Source: Thiomonas sp. FB-6
GTDB taxonomy: Bacteria; Pseudomonadota; Gammaproteobacteria; Burkholderiales; Burkholderiaceae_C
DNA length: 36,596 bases
NCBI RefSeq assembly: GCF_000377645.1
Contig: NZ_KB898503.1
Location: 1-36,596 of the forward strand
Reading direction: 5' to 3'
Under the pieces are notes generated by a model, which searched no databases, was not told the origin of the DNA, and saw only the letters and a program-made list of their open reading frames with translations. How positions within the stretch are numbered: the stretch's first letter is position 1; each line of letters begins with the position of its first letter. Both the position numbers and the translations under genes were made by a program. Positions 1 to 6,962 of this stretch are shown piece by piece.

Positions 1-515
1 GCCAGCGCGACCTCGTTGACCATGGGCGCCGACACCAGGAAGGAGAAGGTCACGCCCAGCGGTACGCCGGCGGTGAGAAAGCCGATGAACAGCGGCACCG
101 CCGAGCAGGAGCAGAAGGGCGTGACGATGCCCAGCGCCGCCGCCAGCACGTTGCCGGCGCCCTGGCGCCTGCCGGCCAGCAACGCGCGGGTCTTCTCAGG
201 CGTGAAAAAGCTCTGCAGCACGCCGACCGCGAACACGATCAGGGCCAGCAGCATGAGCACCTTGGGCACCTCGAACACCAGGAAGGCCAGCGCGGAGTAC
301 AGGTGACTGGTCGGTGCGATCCGGGCCACTCCCGCGACCCAGTGCGTGAAGGCGGCGGTGGCAGGCTCCAGCGCCCAGTACAGCGGGAACCAGGCGCCGA
401 CATACAGCAGCGCCGGCAGCCAGGCACGCCAGACGGGGATCGAGGAGCCGCGTACGGGCGATGCGGCGACAGGGACGGGCGCAGGATCGGGTGCGAGGGA
501 AGCGGGGGTGTTCAT
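1..515 (-). CDS. ArsP/YraQ-like permease (DUF318/UPF0718), N-terminal part, cut by window edge
   Basis: Reading leftward from an ATG at 513-515, an open frame of 171 codons continues past base 1. A Pro/Ala-rich cytoplasmic start (about residues 1-25) is followed by hydrophobic segments near 32-48, 72-100 and 120-170. The motif TPFCSCSAVPLFIGF near residue 130 is the signature of the DUF318/UPF0718 permease family, which includes ArsP, an exporter of organoarsenicals, and YraQ. The stop codon lies outside the window, so total length is unknown. GAGG sits about 6 bases upstream of the ATG. A sigma-factor scrap lies just upstream in the same direction, a pairing that suggests a former metal or stress-response locus. 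Family is secure; substrate is not. Confidence 0.85.
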   Translation of the reverse strand, partial: MNTPASLAPDPAPVPVAASPVRGSSIPVWRAWLPALLYVGAWFPLYWALEPATAAFTHWVAGVARIAPTSHLYSALAFLVFEVPKVLMLLALIVFAVGVLQSFFTPEKTRALLAGRRQGAGNVLAAALGIVTPFCSCSAVPLFIGFLTAGVPLGVTFSFLVSAPMVNEVAL

Positions 516-642
516 CGTGGCCTCGGGACAGGAACTCTCTGTCCTTGAAGACGAACAAGGGCCGAAAAGGATGCAGCCTCCTTCGAGGCCCCCGATCAAG
601 CCCCGGCCGAGGAGCAGGCCAGGGCCGCTCCGCGGGCTTCGG

Positions 643-870
643 TCAGGCGCCGTCCGCCCCGGCGTGGCAGCGCGCGCTGCCGTGGTGGTCGAAGCGCACG
701 CCGCAGCGCTGGACCAGGGTGTCGCGCAGGCGCTTGCGCGCGCGCAGCAGGCGCGCCTTGGCCGCCGGCAGGCTCAGTCCGGCGGATTCGGCGTAGGCCC
801 GCACGGTCAGCCCGTCGAGATCGCAACGCTGCACGATGTCGCGGTCCCGCTCACCGAGCAAGGGCAGGTT
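643..870 (-). pseudogene. ECF sigma factor (SigZ-like) C-terminal fragment
   Basis: Only the last ~75 residues of an RNA polymerase sigma factor remain. They hold a region-4 helix-turn-helix: LPLLGERDRDIVQRCDLDG, then AYAESAGLSLPAAKARLLRA and the tail CGVRFDHHGSARCHA, a Cys/His-bearing end typical of SigZ-type ECF factors. Homology stops near 870, where an IS3-type orfA begins on the other strand, so region 2 is missing and the protein cannot bind core polymerase normally. It reads toward the permease at 1-515 and was probably its upstream neighbour before the insertion or rearrangement. Confidence 0.75.
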
Positions 871-876
871 GCAGAC

Positions 877-1075
877 ATGAGCAAGAGGACGCGCCGCAAC
901 CACTCACCGGGGTTGAAGGCCAAAGTGGCCTTGGCGGCGATGAAGGACGACAAGACGATGGCCGAGGTCGCCCAGCAGTTCAAAGTCACCCCACGCGGGT
1001 CAGCGAGCGGCGCCGGCAAATGCTGGAGCGTGCCGTCGACGTGTTCGGCTCGCGCGGTGCACCGACACCCTGCCG
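877..1075 (+). pseudogene. IS3-family transposase orfA remnant, frameshifted
   Basis: The ATG at 877 opens a frame MSKRTRRNHSPGLKAKVALA, the usual start of IS3/IS911-group OrfA with its helix-turn-helix (MAEVAQQFKV). Near 990 the frame breaks: homology resumes one frame over with RQMLERAVDVFG, the matching OrfA C-terminal part, so about one base has been lost. The leucine-zipper end, all of orfB and the inverted repeats are absent. It abuts the truncated sigma-factor gene on the left and an SDR fragment on the right, so this is a dead scrap left by rearrangement. Confidence 0.75.
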
Positions 1076-1087
1076 CGGCTCCCCAGC

Positions 1088-1519
1088 TCAGTCGGCGGAG
1101 AGCGCCGATTCACGGATCGCCTCGAGCAAGGCTGGACGTTTCGAAAGATCTGCAGTCACGTGGTCGAAAGCAGTGCTCCCCAATGGAAGGCGGAATGGCG
1201 CTTCCTGAAGGTCGGCGGCGGCGATCATCGCTTCGACCGTGCGCCCGGCTTCACCCCTTATCGCGAAGCTTCCGCCGGTAAGCTCGCGCCGGATGACTCC
1301 GACGGGCGTGTGTTCATAGACCTCCATGGGCGGGGGGGAAACCACGTTGGCGCCGAAACGGGTTGCGGTCGGACCGGGTTCTGCGATCATGAAGTCGATC
1401 CCGAAGGGGGCGACCTCCTGGGCAACGGCCTCGATGAAGCCCTCGATGCCCCATTTGGTTGCGTGATAAAGGCTGAAGCTGGGGTACGCGACCTGACCGC
1501 CCTCCGACCCGATGCATCC
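1088..1519 (-). pseudogene. Short-chain dehydrogenase (SDR), C-terminal fragment
   Basis: The reverse strand encodes the second half of a classical SDR oxidoreductase. It starts abruptly near 1519 with a GGQVAYPSFSLYHATKWG stretch containing the catalytic YxxxK (YHATK), continues with GFIEAVAQEVAPFGIDFM and the post-active-site IAEPGPTATRFG, and ends at a normal stop at 1088. The NAD(P)-binding N-terminal half (TGxxxGxG) is missing, so the product would be inactive. A LysR-type fragment runs divergently from almost the same point, so the pair looks like two gene ends fused by deletion. Confidence 0.75.
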
Positions 1520-1663
1520 GGCAGCGCCTGCCGAGCGGGGAGCCCTATCGCTGGGAGTTCGCCAGGCACGGGGAGGAGATCGCCGTCGATCCTCCAGGAG
1601 TCCTGACGCTGGACGACAACGATCTCATGGTCGAAGCCGCCGTCGACGGGCTCGGCATAGTGA
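1510..1663 (+). pseudogene. LysR-type regulator, substrate-domain fragment
   Basis: A stretch of about 50 codons reads RLPSGEPYRWEFARHGEEIA, then DPPGVLTLDDNDLMVEAAVDGLG. This matches the central effector-binding domain of LysR-type regulators, where an RLPSG.iYRWEF segment and a LTLDD..LMv.AALdGLG segment are common. It has no start, no DNA-binding domain and no natural end: similarity is lost after GLG. The short gap to the neighbouring SDR fragment suggests the original regulator-SDR pair was destroyed by deletion. Confidence 0.6.
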
Positions 1664-1757
1664 AATTCGGTTCGACCCCAACATTCGTTGGGTGAACGGA
1701 CAGCGCGTGGAGGCTTCGGGGGGAATGTTCCTGTAACTTCGGTGACGCCTCGAAGCG

Positions 1758-1787
1758 AGGGCCCGGCAGCCGCGGGCGCTGGGCCCT
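1758..1787. terminator. Possible stem-loop terminator after the TetR gene
   Basis: AGGGCCC (1758-1764) and GGGCCCT (1781-1787) form a perfect 7-bp stem with a 16-base GC-rich loop. It lies about 70 bases beyond the stop of the leftward TetR gene. There is no long T-run, so termination is only a possibility. Apart from this hairpin, nothing recognisable lies between 1664 and 1859; a short frame ending at 1736 could be one more gene scrap. Confidence 0.3.
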
Positions 1788-1859
1788 TGCTTGGGCGCGC
1801 GGCCTGCCGGTGGCCAGCTTGCCGGCGTATCCGTCGCGATGAGCAGGGCCGTGAAGGGT

Positions 1860-2426
1860 TCATTCGAACAGGCCATGGACCAGCAATGCTACCCGCGCGA
1901 GCCGGGTGCCGTGCTTGATCCGTCCCGAGCTCTCGAGCTGTGCCAGCCCATGAAGGGCCGCCCAGAACGTCTCGGTCGCCACGTCGACATCGCGGCACGA
2001 CGGCGGCACGACAGCGGCGAGGACCTGGAAAGCCTCTCTCAGTTCCGATGGGGTGTCGGCTTCAGCGAACTGCAAGTCGGTCGACATCGTGAACATGGCT
2101 TCGTAAAGGGCTGGATGGTCACGAGCGAAGTCGAGGTATGCGATGGCAACGTCTTCGCGTGCATGACGTGAATCGGTCGGTCCCTGCGCGGCGTGTTGAA
2201 GGACCTTTTTGATTTCCCGAAAGCCTTCGAGCGCCACGGCGCCGACGATCGCGTCCCTGTTCTTGAAGTGGGAATAGAGCACGGGCTGGGTGTACTCGAT
2301 CTCGTCGGCCAGGCGACGAACAGTGACGGCACTCCATCCCTCGGCCTCCGCGATCTGCCGGGCCGCCGAGGTAATGCGCCGTTCGCGCGCTTCCCGTTCC
2401 CTGTTCTTGCGTTCGGCAACACCCAT
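1860..2426 (-). CDS. TetR-family transcriptional regulator
   Basis: This is a 188-residue TetR regulator of normal length. The N-terminal helix-turn-helix covers about residues 15-60, with AARQIAEAEGWSAVTVRRLA and then EIEYTQPVLYSHFKNRDAIV, the hallmark recognition-helix region (yShFkn). The remaining all-helical half is the ligand-binding and dimerisation domain, with a WAALHGL motif (WHG-type C-terminal domain) near residue 156. The ATG at 2426 is used because the HTH follows at the usual distance. It is divergent from a SnoaL-like gene, and the intergenic region holds two CTAGC-N3-GCTAG palindromes that are the obvious operator candidates, implying repression of the neighbour and probably of itself. 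The ligand is unknown. Confidence 0.9.
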   Translation of the reverse strand: MGVAERKNREREARERRITSAARQIAEAEGWSAVTVRRLADEIEYTQPVLYSHFKNRDAIVGAVALEGFREIKKVLQHAAQGPTDSRHAREDVAIAYLDFARDHPALYEAMFTMSTDLQFAEADTPSELREAFQVLAAVVPPSCRDVDVATETFWAALHGLAQLESSGRIKHGTRLARVALLVHGLFE

Positions 2427-2472
2427 TGCGGATTCCCTCGAAAGCTCACACGAGTTGGAATGATATCGCCGC

Positions 2473-2515
2473 TTGTTGATCTAGCGATGCTAGATTATGA
2501 TACTAGCGCTGCTAG
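2473..2515 (+). promoter_or_regulatory. Promoter with tandem TetR-type operators
   Basis: A rightward promoter can be read: -35 TTGTTG (2473-2478), a 17-bp spacer, -10 TATGAT (2496-2501). The spacer (2479-2495) is itself a palindrome, ATCTAGCGATGCTAGAT. A second palindrome, CTAGCGCTGCTAG (2503-2515), follows with centres 22 bp apart, about two helical turns, on the same DNA face. Placing an operator between -35 and -10 is classic for TetR-family repression. The sites lie between the divergent TetR gene and the SnoaL-like gene and could control both. Binding is inferred. Confidence 0.7.
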
Positions 2516-2592
2516 AAGATCTTGCGATGATGCGATCTCGAGACAGGCAGTGCTCCGATCCGATGAACCCAGACCGCCCAAGGACTACCTCC

Positions 2593-3030
2593 ATGAACAG
2601 CGCTGTTTCCTTCGCCCTCGTGAAGCTCGGCCACCTCTTCGCCGAGATCATGTCCAGCCACGACGTGTCGCGCCTGGACGAGATCAAGGCCGCCAACTAC
2701 GTGAACCACAACGCCTTCGCCGAGCCAGGACTGGAAGGTTCCAAGAAGGTACTCGCAGCCATCATCGCGGGCGTTCCCGACCTCAAGGTCACCGCGGAGG
2801 ATGTCTTCGTCTCGGCAGACGGCTCCCGCGTGGTCGGTCGCTATCGTTACGAAGGCACCCACGCGGGCAACCTTCTCGGCTACCCCGCCACGGGCAGGCC
2901 CTTCCTCATGCGCTCCATCGACATCTGGCGGGTCGAACATGGTCGCTTCGTCGAGCATTGGGACGAGCTCAACACCCTCGATGTGTTCGTCCAGATCGGC
3001 GCCGTCCAGCCTCCCGGGCAGCCTGCCTGA
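2593..3030 (+). CDS. SnoaL-like / ester cyclase family protein
   Basis: This 145-residue protein has the single-domain alpha+beta cone fold expected of SnoaL-like polyketide or ester cyclases (NTF2-like). Family hallmarks are an early helix followed by NYVNHNAF (the yv.Hn motif), GSKKVLAAIIAGVPDLKVTA, a central strand VVGRYRYEGTHAG, and the end segment IDIWRVEHGRFVEHWDELN. The ATG at 2593 is chosen because the domain begins there; in-frame ATGs at 2497 and 2563 would add a non-conserved tail, and 2497 overlaps the -10 box. It is the only gene facing away from TetR and is probably controlled by it. Related proteins are often small detoxification or unknown-function proteins; the substrate cannot be read from sequence. 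Confidence 0.8.
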   Translation: MNSAVSFALVKLGHLFAEIMSSHDVSRLDEIKAANYVNHNAFAEPGLEGSKKVLAAIIAGVPDLKVTAEDVFVSADGSRVVGRYRYEGTHAGNLLGYPATGRPFLMRSIDIWRVEHGRFVEHWDELNTLDVFVQIGAVQPPGQPA

Positions 3031-3102
3031 CTCGACAGGGGCGAGAAGCTGACCGAAGACGCTCCGGCCTTCCATCTCGGCAGGGCGGGACATCGGGCGG
3101 GG

Positions 3103-4359
3103 TCACCGCAAGTCGTTCCCTTCGAATAGATCCACGCGTGGCCGGCGCGCATGTTGCGCCATGGCGTGCACGGCGACCAAGGCCGCGGCAAATCCTGACG
3201 CCGCGCCGACGCCGAGCGCCCAGCGCGGGCCCAGGTGGTTGGCCACCCAACCCACCAGCGGTGCTCCGATCGGCGTGGCGCCGAGCGCGACGGCCACGCG
3301 CAGAGCCATCACCCGTCCCCGCATGGCCGGCTCGCTCGTGAGCTGCATCAGGCTGTTGGTCGCGTTGGTGAAGATCAGGGTAGCAGCACCGATGACCACC
3401 AACGCGCCCGCGAACGACCAGTAGCCCGGAGCAATGGCGGCCAGTGTGCAGCCGATTCCGAACATCGCCACTCCGATCGACAGGGACATGAACCGTGGCC
3501 GATCACGGCCGGCGGAAAGCAGCGCCCCGGAAATGGTCCCGATGGCCATGATCGACGAAAGGAGGCCGAAGCCACGTGCGTCCGTGTGGAAGACACCGAC
3601 AGCCATGGTGGAGATGAAAATCGGAAAATTCAGGCCGAAGGTGCCGATCAGGAAGAGCATGACGAGGATCGCCTTGAGGTCGGGCCGGGACCATGCGTAG
3701 CGCCATCCCTCCGTGAGGCTGCCCTTGGTCCGGTGCGCTCGTGCGTTCGCTCGCAGAGCGCCGACCCGGAGCAGAAGCAGGGAGCCCAGCACCGCTGCGA
3801 AGCTGGCGCCGTTGAGCACGAACGCCCAGCCCGTACCGATCGAGGCGATGACCAGGCCGGCCACCGCCGGGCCGATCATCCGCGCCGCGTTGAACGAAGT
3901 GGAGTTGAGCGCGACCGCGTTCGGCAGATCCGCATCGCCGACGAGTTCGGACACGAAGGTCTGACGTACCGGGGCATCGAAGGCCGAAGCGCAGCCCGAC
4001 AGAAGGGCGAACACGTAGACGTGCCAGAGCTGCACGATGCCGGCAACCGTGAGTAGACCCAGCATCAGCGCCAGGATGCCCATCACCGACTGGGTTGCCA
4101 TCAGGAGCCTGCGCTGGTCGTAGTGATCGGCGGCGAATCCCGTCCAGGGCAGCAACAGGAGCTGCGGCCCGAACTGCAGCGCCATGACCACGCCCACGGC
4201 CGCCGCGTCGTGATGTGTGAGTTGGGTCAGCACCAGCCAGTCCTGCGCCGTGCGCTGCATCCACGTGCCCACGTTGGAAACCAGCGCGCCGACTGCCCAG
4301 ACGCGGTAGTTGCCGATTCTCAGCGAACGGAAGACCCCTGCGGGACGAGCCGCACTCAC
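3103..4359 (-). CDS. MFS exporter (MFS_3 / EntS-like)
   Basis: A 418-residue major facilitator protein with about 12 membrane segments. The start FRSLRIGNYRVWAVGALVSN followed by TWMQRTAQDWLVL is characteristic of the MFS_3 (enterobactin-exporter-like) group, and the loop between TM2 and TM3 carries GFAADHYDQRR, the MFS motif A (GxxaDrxxrr). ARMIGPAVAGLV is the antiporter-type motif typical of drug or siderophore exporters. It is the last gene of a leftward set with an isochorismatase-like hydrolase and a MarR regulator, and its start overlaps the end of the preceding membrane-protein gene by 4 bases, so translation is probably coupled. Efflux of a small aromatic or toxic compound is likely; the compound is unknown. 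Confidence 0.85.
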   Translation of the reverse strand: MSAARPAGVFRSLRIGNYRVWAVGALVSNVGTWMQRTAQDWLVLTQLTHHDAAAVGVVMALQFGPQLLLLPWTGFAADHYDQRRLLMATQSVMGILALMLGLLTVAGIVQLWHVYVFALLSGCASAFDAPVRQTFVSELVGDADLPNAVALNSTSFNAARMIGPAVAGLVIASIGTGWAFVLNGASFAAVLGSLLLLRVGALRANARAHRTKGSLTEGWRYAWSRPDLKAILVMLFLIGTFGLNFPIFISTMAVGVFHTDARGFGLLSSIMAIGTISGALLSAGRDRPRFMSLSIGVAMFGIGCTLAAIAPGYWSFAGALVVIGAATLIFTNATNSLMQLTSEPAMRGRVMALRVAVALGATPIGAPLVGWVANHLGPRWALGVGAASGFAAALVAVHAMAQHARRPRVDLFEGNDLR

Positions 4360-4685
4360 GAATGCTTCTGCCCGTTTCCGCCGTGGAAGCGACCGAAAAG
4401 CCGCGCGGAGAGCAAGCCGATGGCCAGGATGCCGAGCGCCAGGGAGGCGGCATCGCTCGCGCTTCTCAGATCGAAATCACCGACGTGGCAGACGAGCACG
4501 TAGCCGACGACAAGATTGGCGAAACCCCAGAGCACGTTCACGGTCGATGACGACAACCCCTCGCCCGGCGGTTTCGCGAACGGACTCTGGAACGGCGCGC
4601 CCATGACGCCGGCGACGAAGTGGGGCACGGCGTTGGTGCAAAAGGCCCCGCCGAAGAACCAGGACACAAGATGAAGCCATTGCAT
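4356..4685 (-). CDS. Small three-segment membrane protein
   Basis: A 109-residue hydrophobic protein with three probable transmembrane segments, around residues 5-27 (WLHLVSWFFGGAFCTNAVPH), 46-67 (STVNVLWGFANLVVGYVLVC) and 79-97 (ALGILAIGLLSARLFGRF), and a charged C-terminal tail (RFHGGNGQKHS). I do not recognise a named family. It lies 2 bases after the isochorismatase-like gene and overlaps the MFS gene by ATGA, so the three are almost certainly cotranscribed. A role alongside the exporter is inferred from position only. Confidence 0.75.
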   Translation of the reverse strand: MQWLHLVSWFFGGAFCTNAVPHFVAGVMGAPFQSPFAKPPGEGLSSSTVNVLWGFANLVVGYVLVCHVGDFDLRSASDAASLALGILAIGLLSARLFGRFHGGNGQKHS

Positions 4686-4687
4686 GG

Positions 4688-5251
4688 TCAGCCTCCCCTC
4701 GTTGCCAGCAGATCGATGATGTCCTGTGCCGTGCCGGTCTCGCCCAGCCTCGGAAAGACGTTCCTGACGCTGTAGTCGTGGGCCTCGGCGCGCGCGTCGG
4801 TCATGGCGTCGAGGGCTAATGTGACGTGGAAGCCATGTTCGTAGGCCTGGCGTGCGGTCGACTCGACGCCGGTTCCGGTGGCCACACCGGTCACGACGAC
4901 CTGGGTCACGCCCAGGGACTTCAGCCTCCTCTCGAGGCCCGTGTCGGTGAACGCGCCCCAGGTCCTCTTGGTCACGACGATGTCGCCAGACTGCTGATCA
5001 AGCTCGGGGATGAAATCGGTCCACCCGGCCGGGTACGGTTCGCCGTGGCGCTGCCGCTCGGTGCGGCCGGGCGCTGCCCCGGCAACGTTGACCAGCACCA
5101 CCGGCAGGCCGCGTTCGCGAAACGCGTCGAGCAGCGCGCGCGAGCGATCCACGATGCCGTCGATGGGATGGATGAAGGAGGAACCGACGATGCCTCTTTG
5201 CAGGTCCACGATGATGAGGGCCGTGTTCGGATCGAGCGCGGTGACAGCCAT
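4688..5251 (-). CDS. Isochorismatase-family hydrolase with Cys-to-Gly at the nucleophile
   Basis: A 187-residue protein of the isochorismatase/cysteine-hydrolase fold. The aspartate of the usual triad is visible in ALIIVDLQRG (D16) and the lysine in VVTKRTWGAF (K95). The loop that normally carries the nucleophilic cysteine (GVAT-x-x-C-V) reads GVATGTGVEST, so the position is Gly128. Non-cysteine members such as PhzD hydrolyse isochorismate-type vinyl ethers without a covalent cysteine, so a hydrolase of that sort, or a non-hydrolytic role, is more likely than an amidase. It follows MarR by 29 bases and precedes the membrane protein and exporter in the same direction. Confidence 0.85.
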   Translation of the reverse strand: MAVTALDPNTALIIVDLQRGIVGSSFIHPIDGIVDRSRALLDAFRERGLPVVLVNVAGAAPGRTERQRHGEPYPAGWTDFIPELDQQSGDIVVTKRTWGAFTDTGLERRLKSLGVTQVVVTGVATGTGVESTARQAYEHGFHVTLALDAMTDARAEAHDYSVRNVFPRLGETGTAQDIIDLLATRGG

Positions 5252-5280
5252 GGAATCTCCTGGGATGGACCGGGAATGGA

Positions 5281-5733
5281 TCAGAACTCGGCGAGCCGCT
5301 CAAAAAGTGCGACCGCGGCCATGAGCTGGCCTTGCTCCTGGGGGGAGAGTTGGGCCTGGAGGGCGCGGACCAGCCAGTCCTCCTTGGCGGCCCGGCTCGC
5401 CTTGAGGTGTTTGCGGAAGCTGGGGGTCAGCTGGATCAGCGTCTGACGGCCATCGGCCGGGTCCGGCTCGCCGCGGACGGCCCCCATCGCCTCCAGACCG
5501 GCGACCGTCACGCGCATGGATTGAGGACGCACGCTTTCTGCCCGGGCGAGGGCGGAGACGGTTACGGGACCGTCGCGATCCAGACGAAGCAGGACCGACT
5601 TCTGGGCGGAGGTGAAATCCCCCGGGTGCGCTTGCTCTCGCAGCCGTCGGATCAGTTTGCCCAGGGAAATGCGCAACTCGCCGGCCAGGACGGCCAACTC
5701 GGGAGGCTCGGGCGGGTTCCGTTGCTTGGTCAT
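5281..5733 (-). CDS. MarR-family transcriptional regulator
   Basis: A 150-residue winged-helix regulator. The core has the MarR order: helix 1 (LAVLAGELRISLGKLIRRLR), TSAQKSVLLRLDRDGPVTVS, recognition segment ALARAESVRPQSMRVTVAGL, and a wing with EPDPADGRQTLIQLT (the DxRxxxxxLT motif). The ATG at 5733 is preferred over an upstream in-frame start that would read through the palindrome at 5749-5784. It is the first gene of a leftward set with the isochorismatase-like hydrolase, small membrane protein and MFS exporter, a common arrangement for phenolic or antibiotic-responsive efflux. The palindrome 15 bases upstream is the likely autoregulatory operator. Confidence 0.9.
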   Translation of the reverse strand: MTKQRNPPEPPELAVLAGELRISLGKLIRRLREQAHPGDFTSAQKSVLLRLDRDGPVTVSALARAESVRPQSMRVTVAGLEAMGAVRGEPDPADGRQTLIQLTPSFRKHLKASRAAKEDWLVRALQAQLSPQEQGQLMAAVALFERLAEF

Positions 5734-5748
5734 GATGAGATGGTAGCA

Positions 5749-5784
5749 ACTACACAGCCAAACTGTGCAGTTTGGCTGTGTAGT
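5749..5784. promoter_or_regulatory. Perfect 36-bp palindrome, probable MarR operator
   Basis: Arms 5749-5765 and 5768-5784 are exact reverse complements (left arm ACTACACAGCCAAACTG) around a central TG. The site ends 16 bases before the marR start codon, where it would cover the transcription or translation start region. MarR dimers bind palindromes of about 16-20 bp; this one is twice that length and could hold two dimers, or act as a cruciform or hairpin in the leader. No inverted repeats of a mobile element were seen around it. Confidence 0.75.
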
Positions 5785-6254
5785 GACGGAGGGCCTGGCT
5801 CGCATTCGACGCACGTCGTCGCTGCTCGATAGCGACGATGCGACTCACTCGAAAGCGAAGAAACGCCTTTTGGATCAAGCGCGTGTGTCTATGCGTCTCA
5901 AGTGCCGTGCGTCAGGGTTGGGGTCGACTCCGGATCGCTCTGCTCCAGGAAGGCTTCATTCCATCCTCCGCTTTCGAAGCACAGGCTGGACAGCTCAGGG
6001 CAGCAGCAGCCTGACCTTCGCGCCCGCGTCGAGCGTGCATCGGGTCGTGACGGATGTGAACTTGGAAACCGCGCGGGACAACCTCGACCAGCCGACTGCC
6101 CAAGTCGGGCCGACATTGGGCTATGTTTTGATCGCATTGCACGCGATGGCTGCGCCTTTGCACCACGACCTCATGCGCGACAACACACTGGTTCGCATGC
6201 TTCCCGGTCATGGCCCCTGATGTGCCGGAAGCTTCACATGGATTCGAATCTCCA
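5785..6254. other. About 470 bases without a recognisable gene
   Basis: Several short open frames cross this interval on both strands, but none has a recognisable domain or convincing ribosome-binding site. The longest rightward frame ends at 6220 and reads through the MarR palindrome; it looks accidental. The interval probably includes the VIT gene's promoter, but no clear -35/-10 pair stands out. Confidence 0.4.
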
Positions 6255-6962
6255 ATGACCAAATTTCACCATCGAGCCCACCCTGAAAGTCACCGCACTG
6301 AACATATCGGATGGCTGCGCGCCGCCGTTCTGGGTGCCAATGACGGAATCATTTCCACGGCCAGCCTGATTGCCGGCGTGGCTGCGGCCCATGCAAGCCA
6401 TGCCAGCATCATGACCACGGCCATCGCGGGGCTGGTAGCCGGCGCTATGTCCATGGCTGCCGGCGAGTTCGTGTCGGTCTACTCACAAGCCGATACTGAG
6501 AAAGCGGACTTGGCGCGGGAACGTGATGAACTGAAAAACAGTCCGGAATCGGAGCATCGGGAACTAACGGCCATCTACGTCCGGCGTGGTCTGGATCATC
6601 GGCTCGCGGATCAGGTCGCCACGCAGCTGATGGCGCATGATGCGCTGGGCGCGCACGCGCGCGATGAACTGGGCATCTCTGAGGCGTTGAGCGCTCGCCC
6701 GCTGCAAGCTGCAATGGCGTCCGCTGGGAGTTTCGCCGTGGGTGCGGCCATGCCGCTAGCTGTGGTTCTATTGGCGCCGGAGCAGGGCCTGTTCTATTGG
6801 ATCGTAGCGACGGCGATTGTCTTCCTGGCCCTGCTTGGCGCTGCCGCCGCGGCCGTGGGCGGCACGTCGCCTTTTAAAAGTGCGCTGCGCGTAGCGTTCT
6901 GGGGGATGGTTGCCATGGCGGTGACAGCGGGTGTGGGAGCCGTGTTCGGGACCGCTGTGTAG
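6255..6962 (+). CDS. VIT1/CCC1-family Fe2+/Mn2+ transporter
   Basis: A 235-residue membrane protein of the vacuolar iron transporter family. The conserved start HRTEHIGWLRAAVLGANDGI, then STASLIAGVAAA, AGLVAGAMSMAAGEFVSVYS and the cytoplasmic stretch QADTEKADLARERDELKNSP are family hallmarks; the Gly/Met-rich AGAMSMAAGE segment lines the metal path and the acidic helical loop after it is the metal-binding domain. Three more hydrophobic segments complete the usual five. There is no N-terminal ferritin-like domain. The ATG at 6255 is chosen because homologues begin just before ...HRtERIGWLRAAVLGANDG; an upstream ATG at 6210 is in frame but non-conserved. In bacteria such proteins export or sequester iron or manganese. 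Confidence 0.9.
   Translation: MTKFHHRAHPESHRTEHIGWLRAAVLGANDGIISTASLIAGVAAAHASHASIMTTAIAGLVAGAMSMAAGEFVSVYSQADTEKADLARERDELKNSPESEHRELTAIYVRRGLDHRLADQVATQLMAHDALGAHARDELGISEALSARPLQAAMASAGSFAVGAAMPLAVVLLAPEQGLFYWIVATAIVFLALLGAAAAAVGGTSPFKSALRVAFWGMVAMAVTAGVGAVFGTAV

Noticed and set aside
346-1281. Rightward open frame of 311 codons
   Set aside because: It runs antisense to the permease and sigma-factor sequences, and only its internal 877-990 part, an IS3 orfA start, is meaningful.
3235-4056. Rightward open frame of 273 codons rich in Asp, Glu, Arg and Gly
   Set aside because: It is antisense to the MFS exporter gene and shows no domain.
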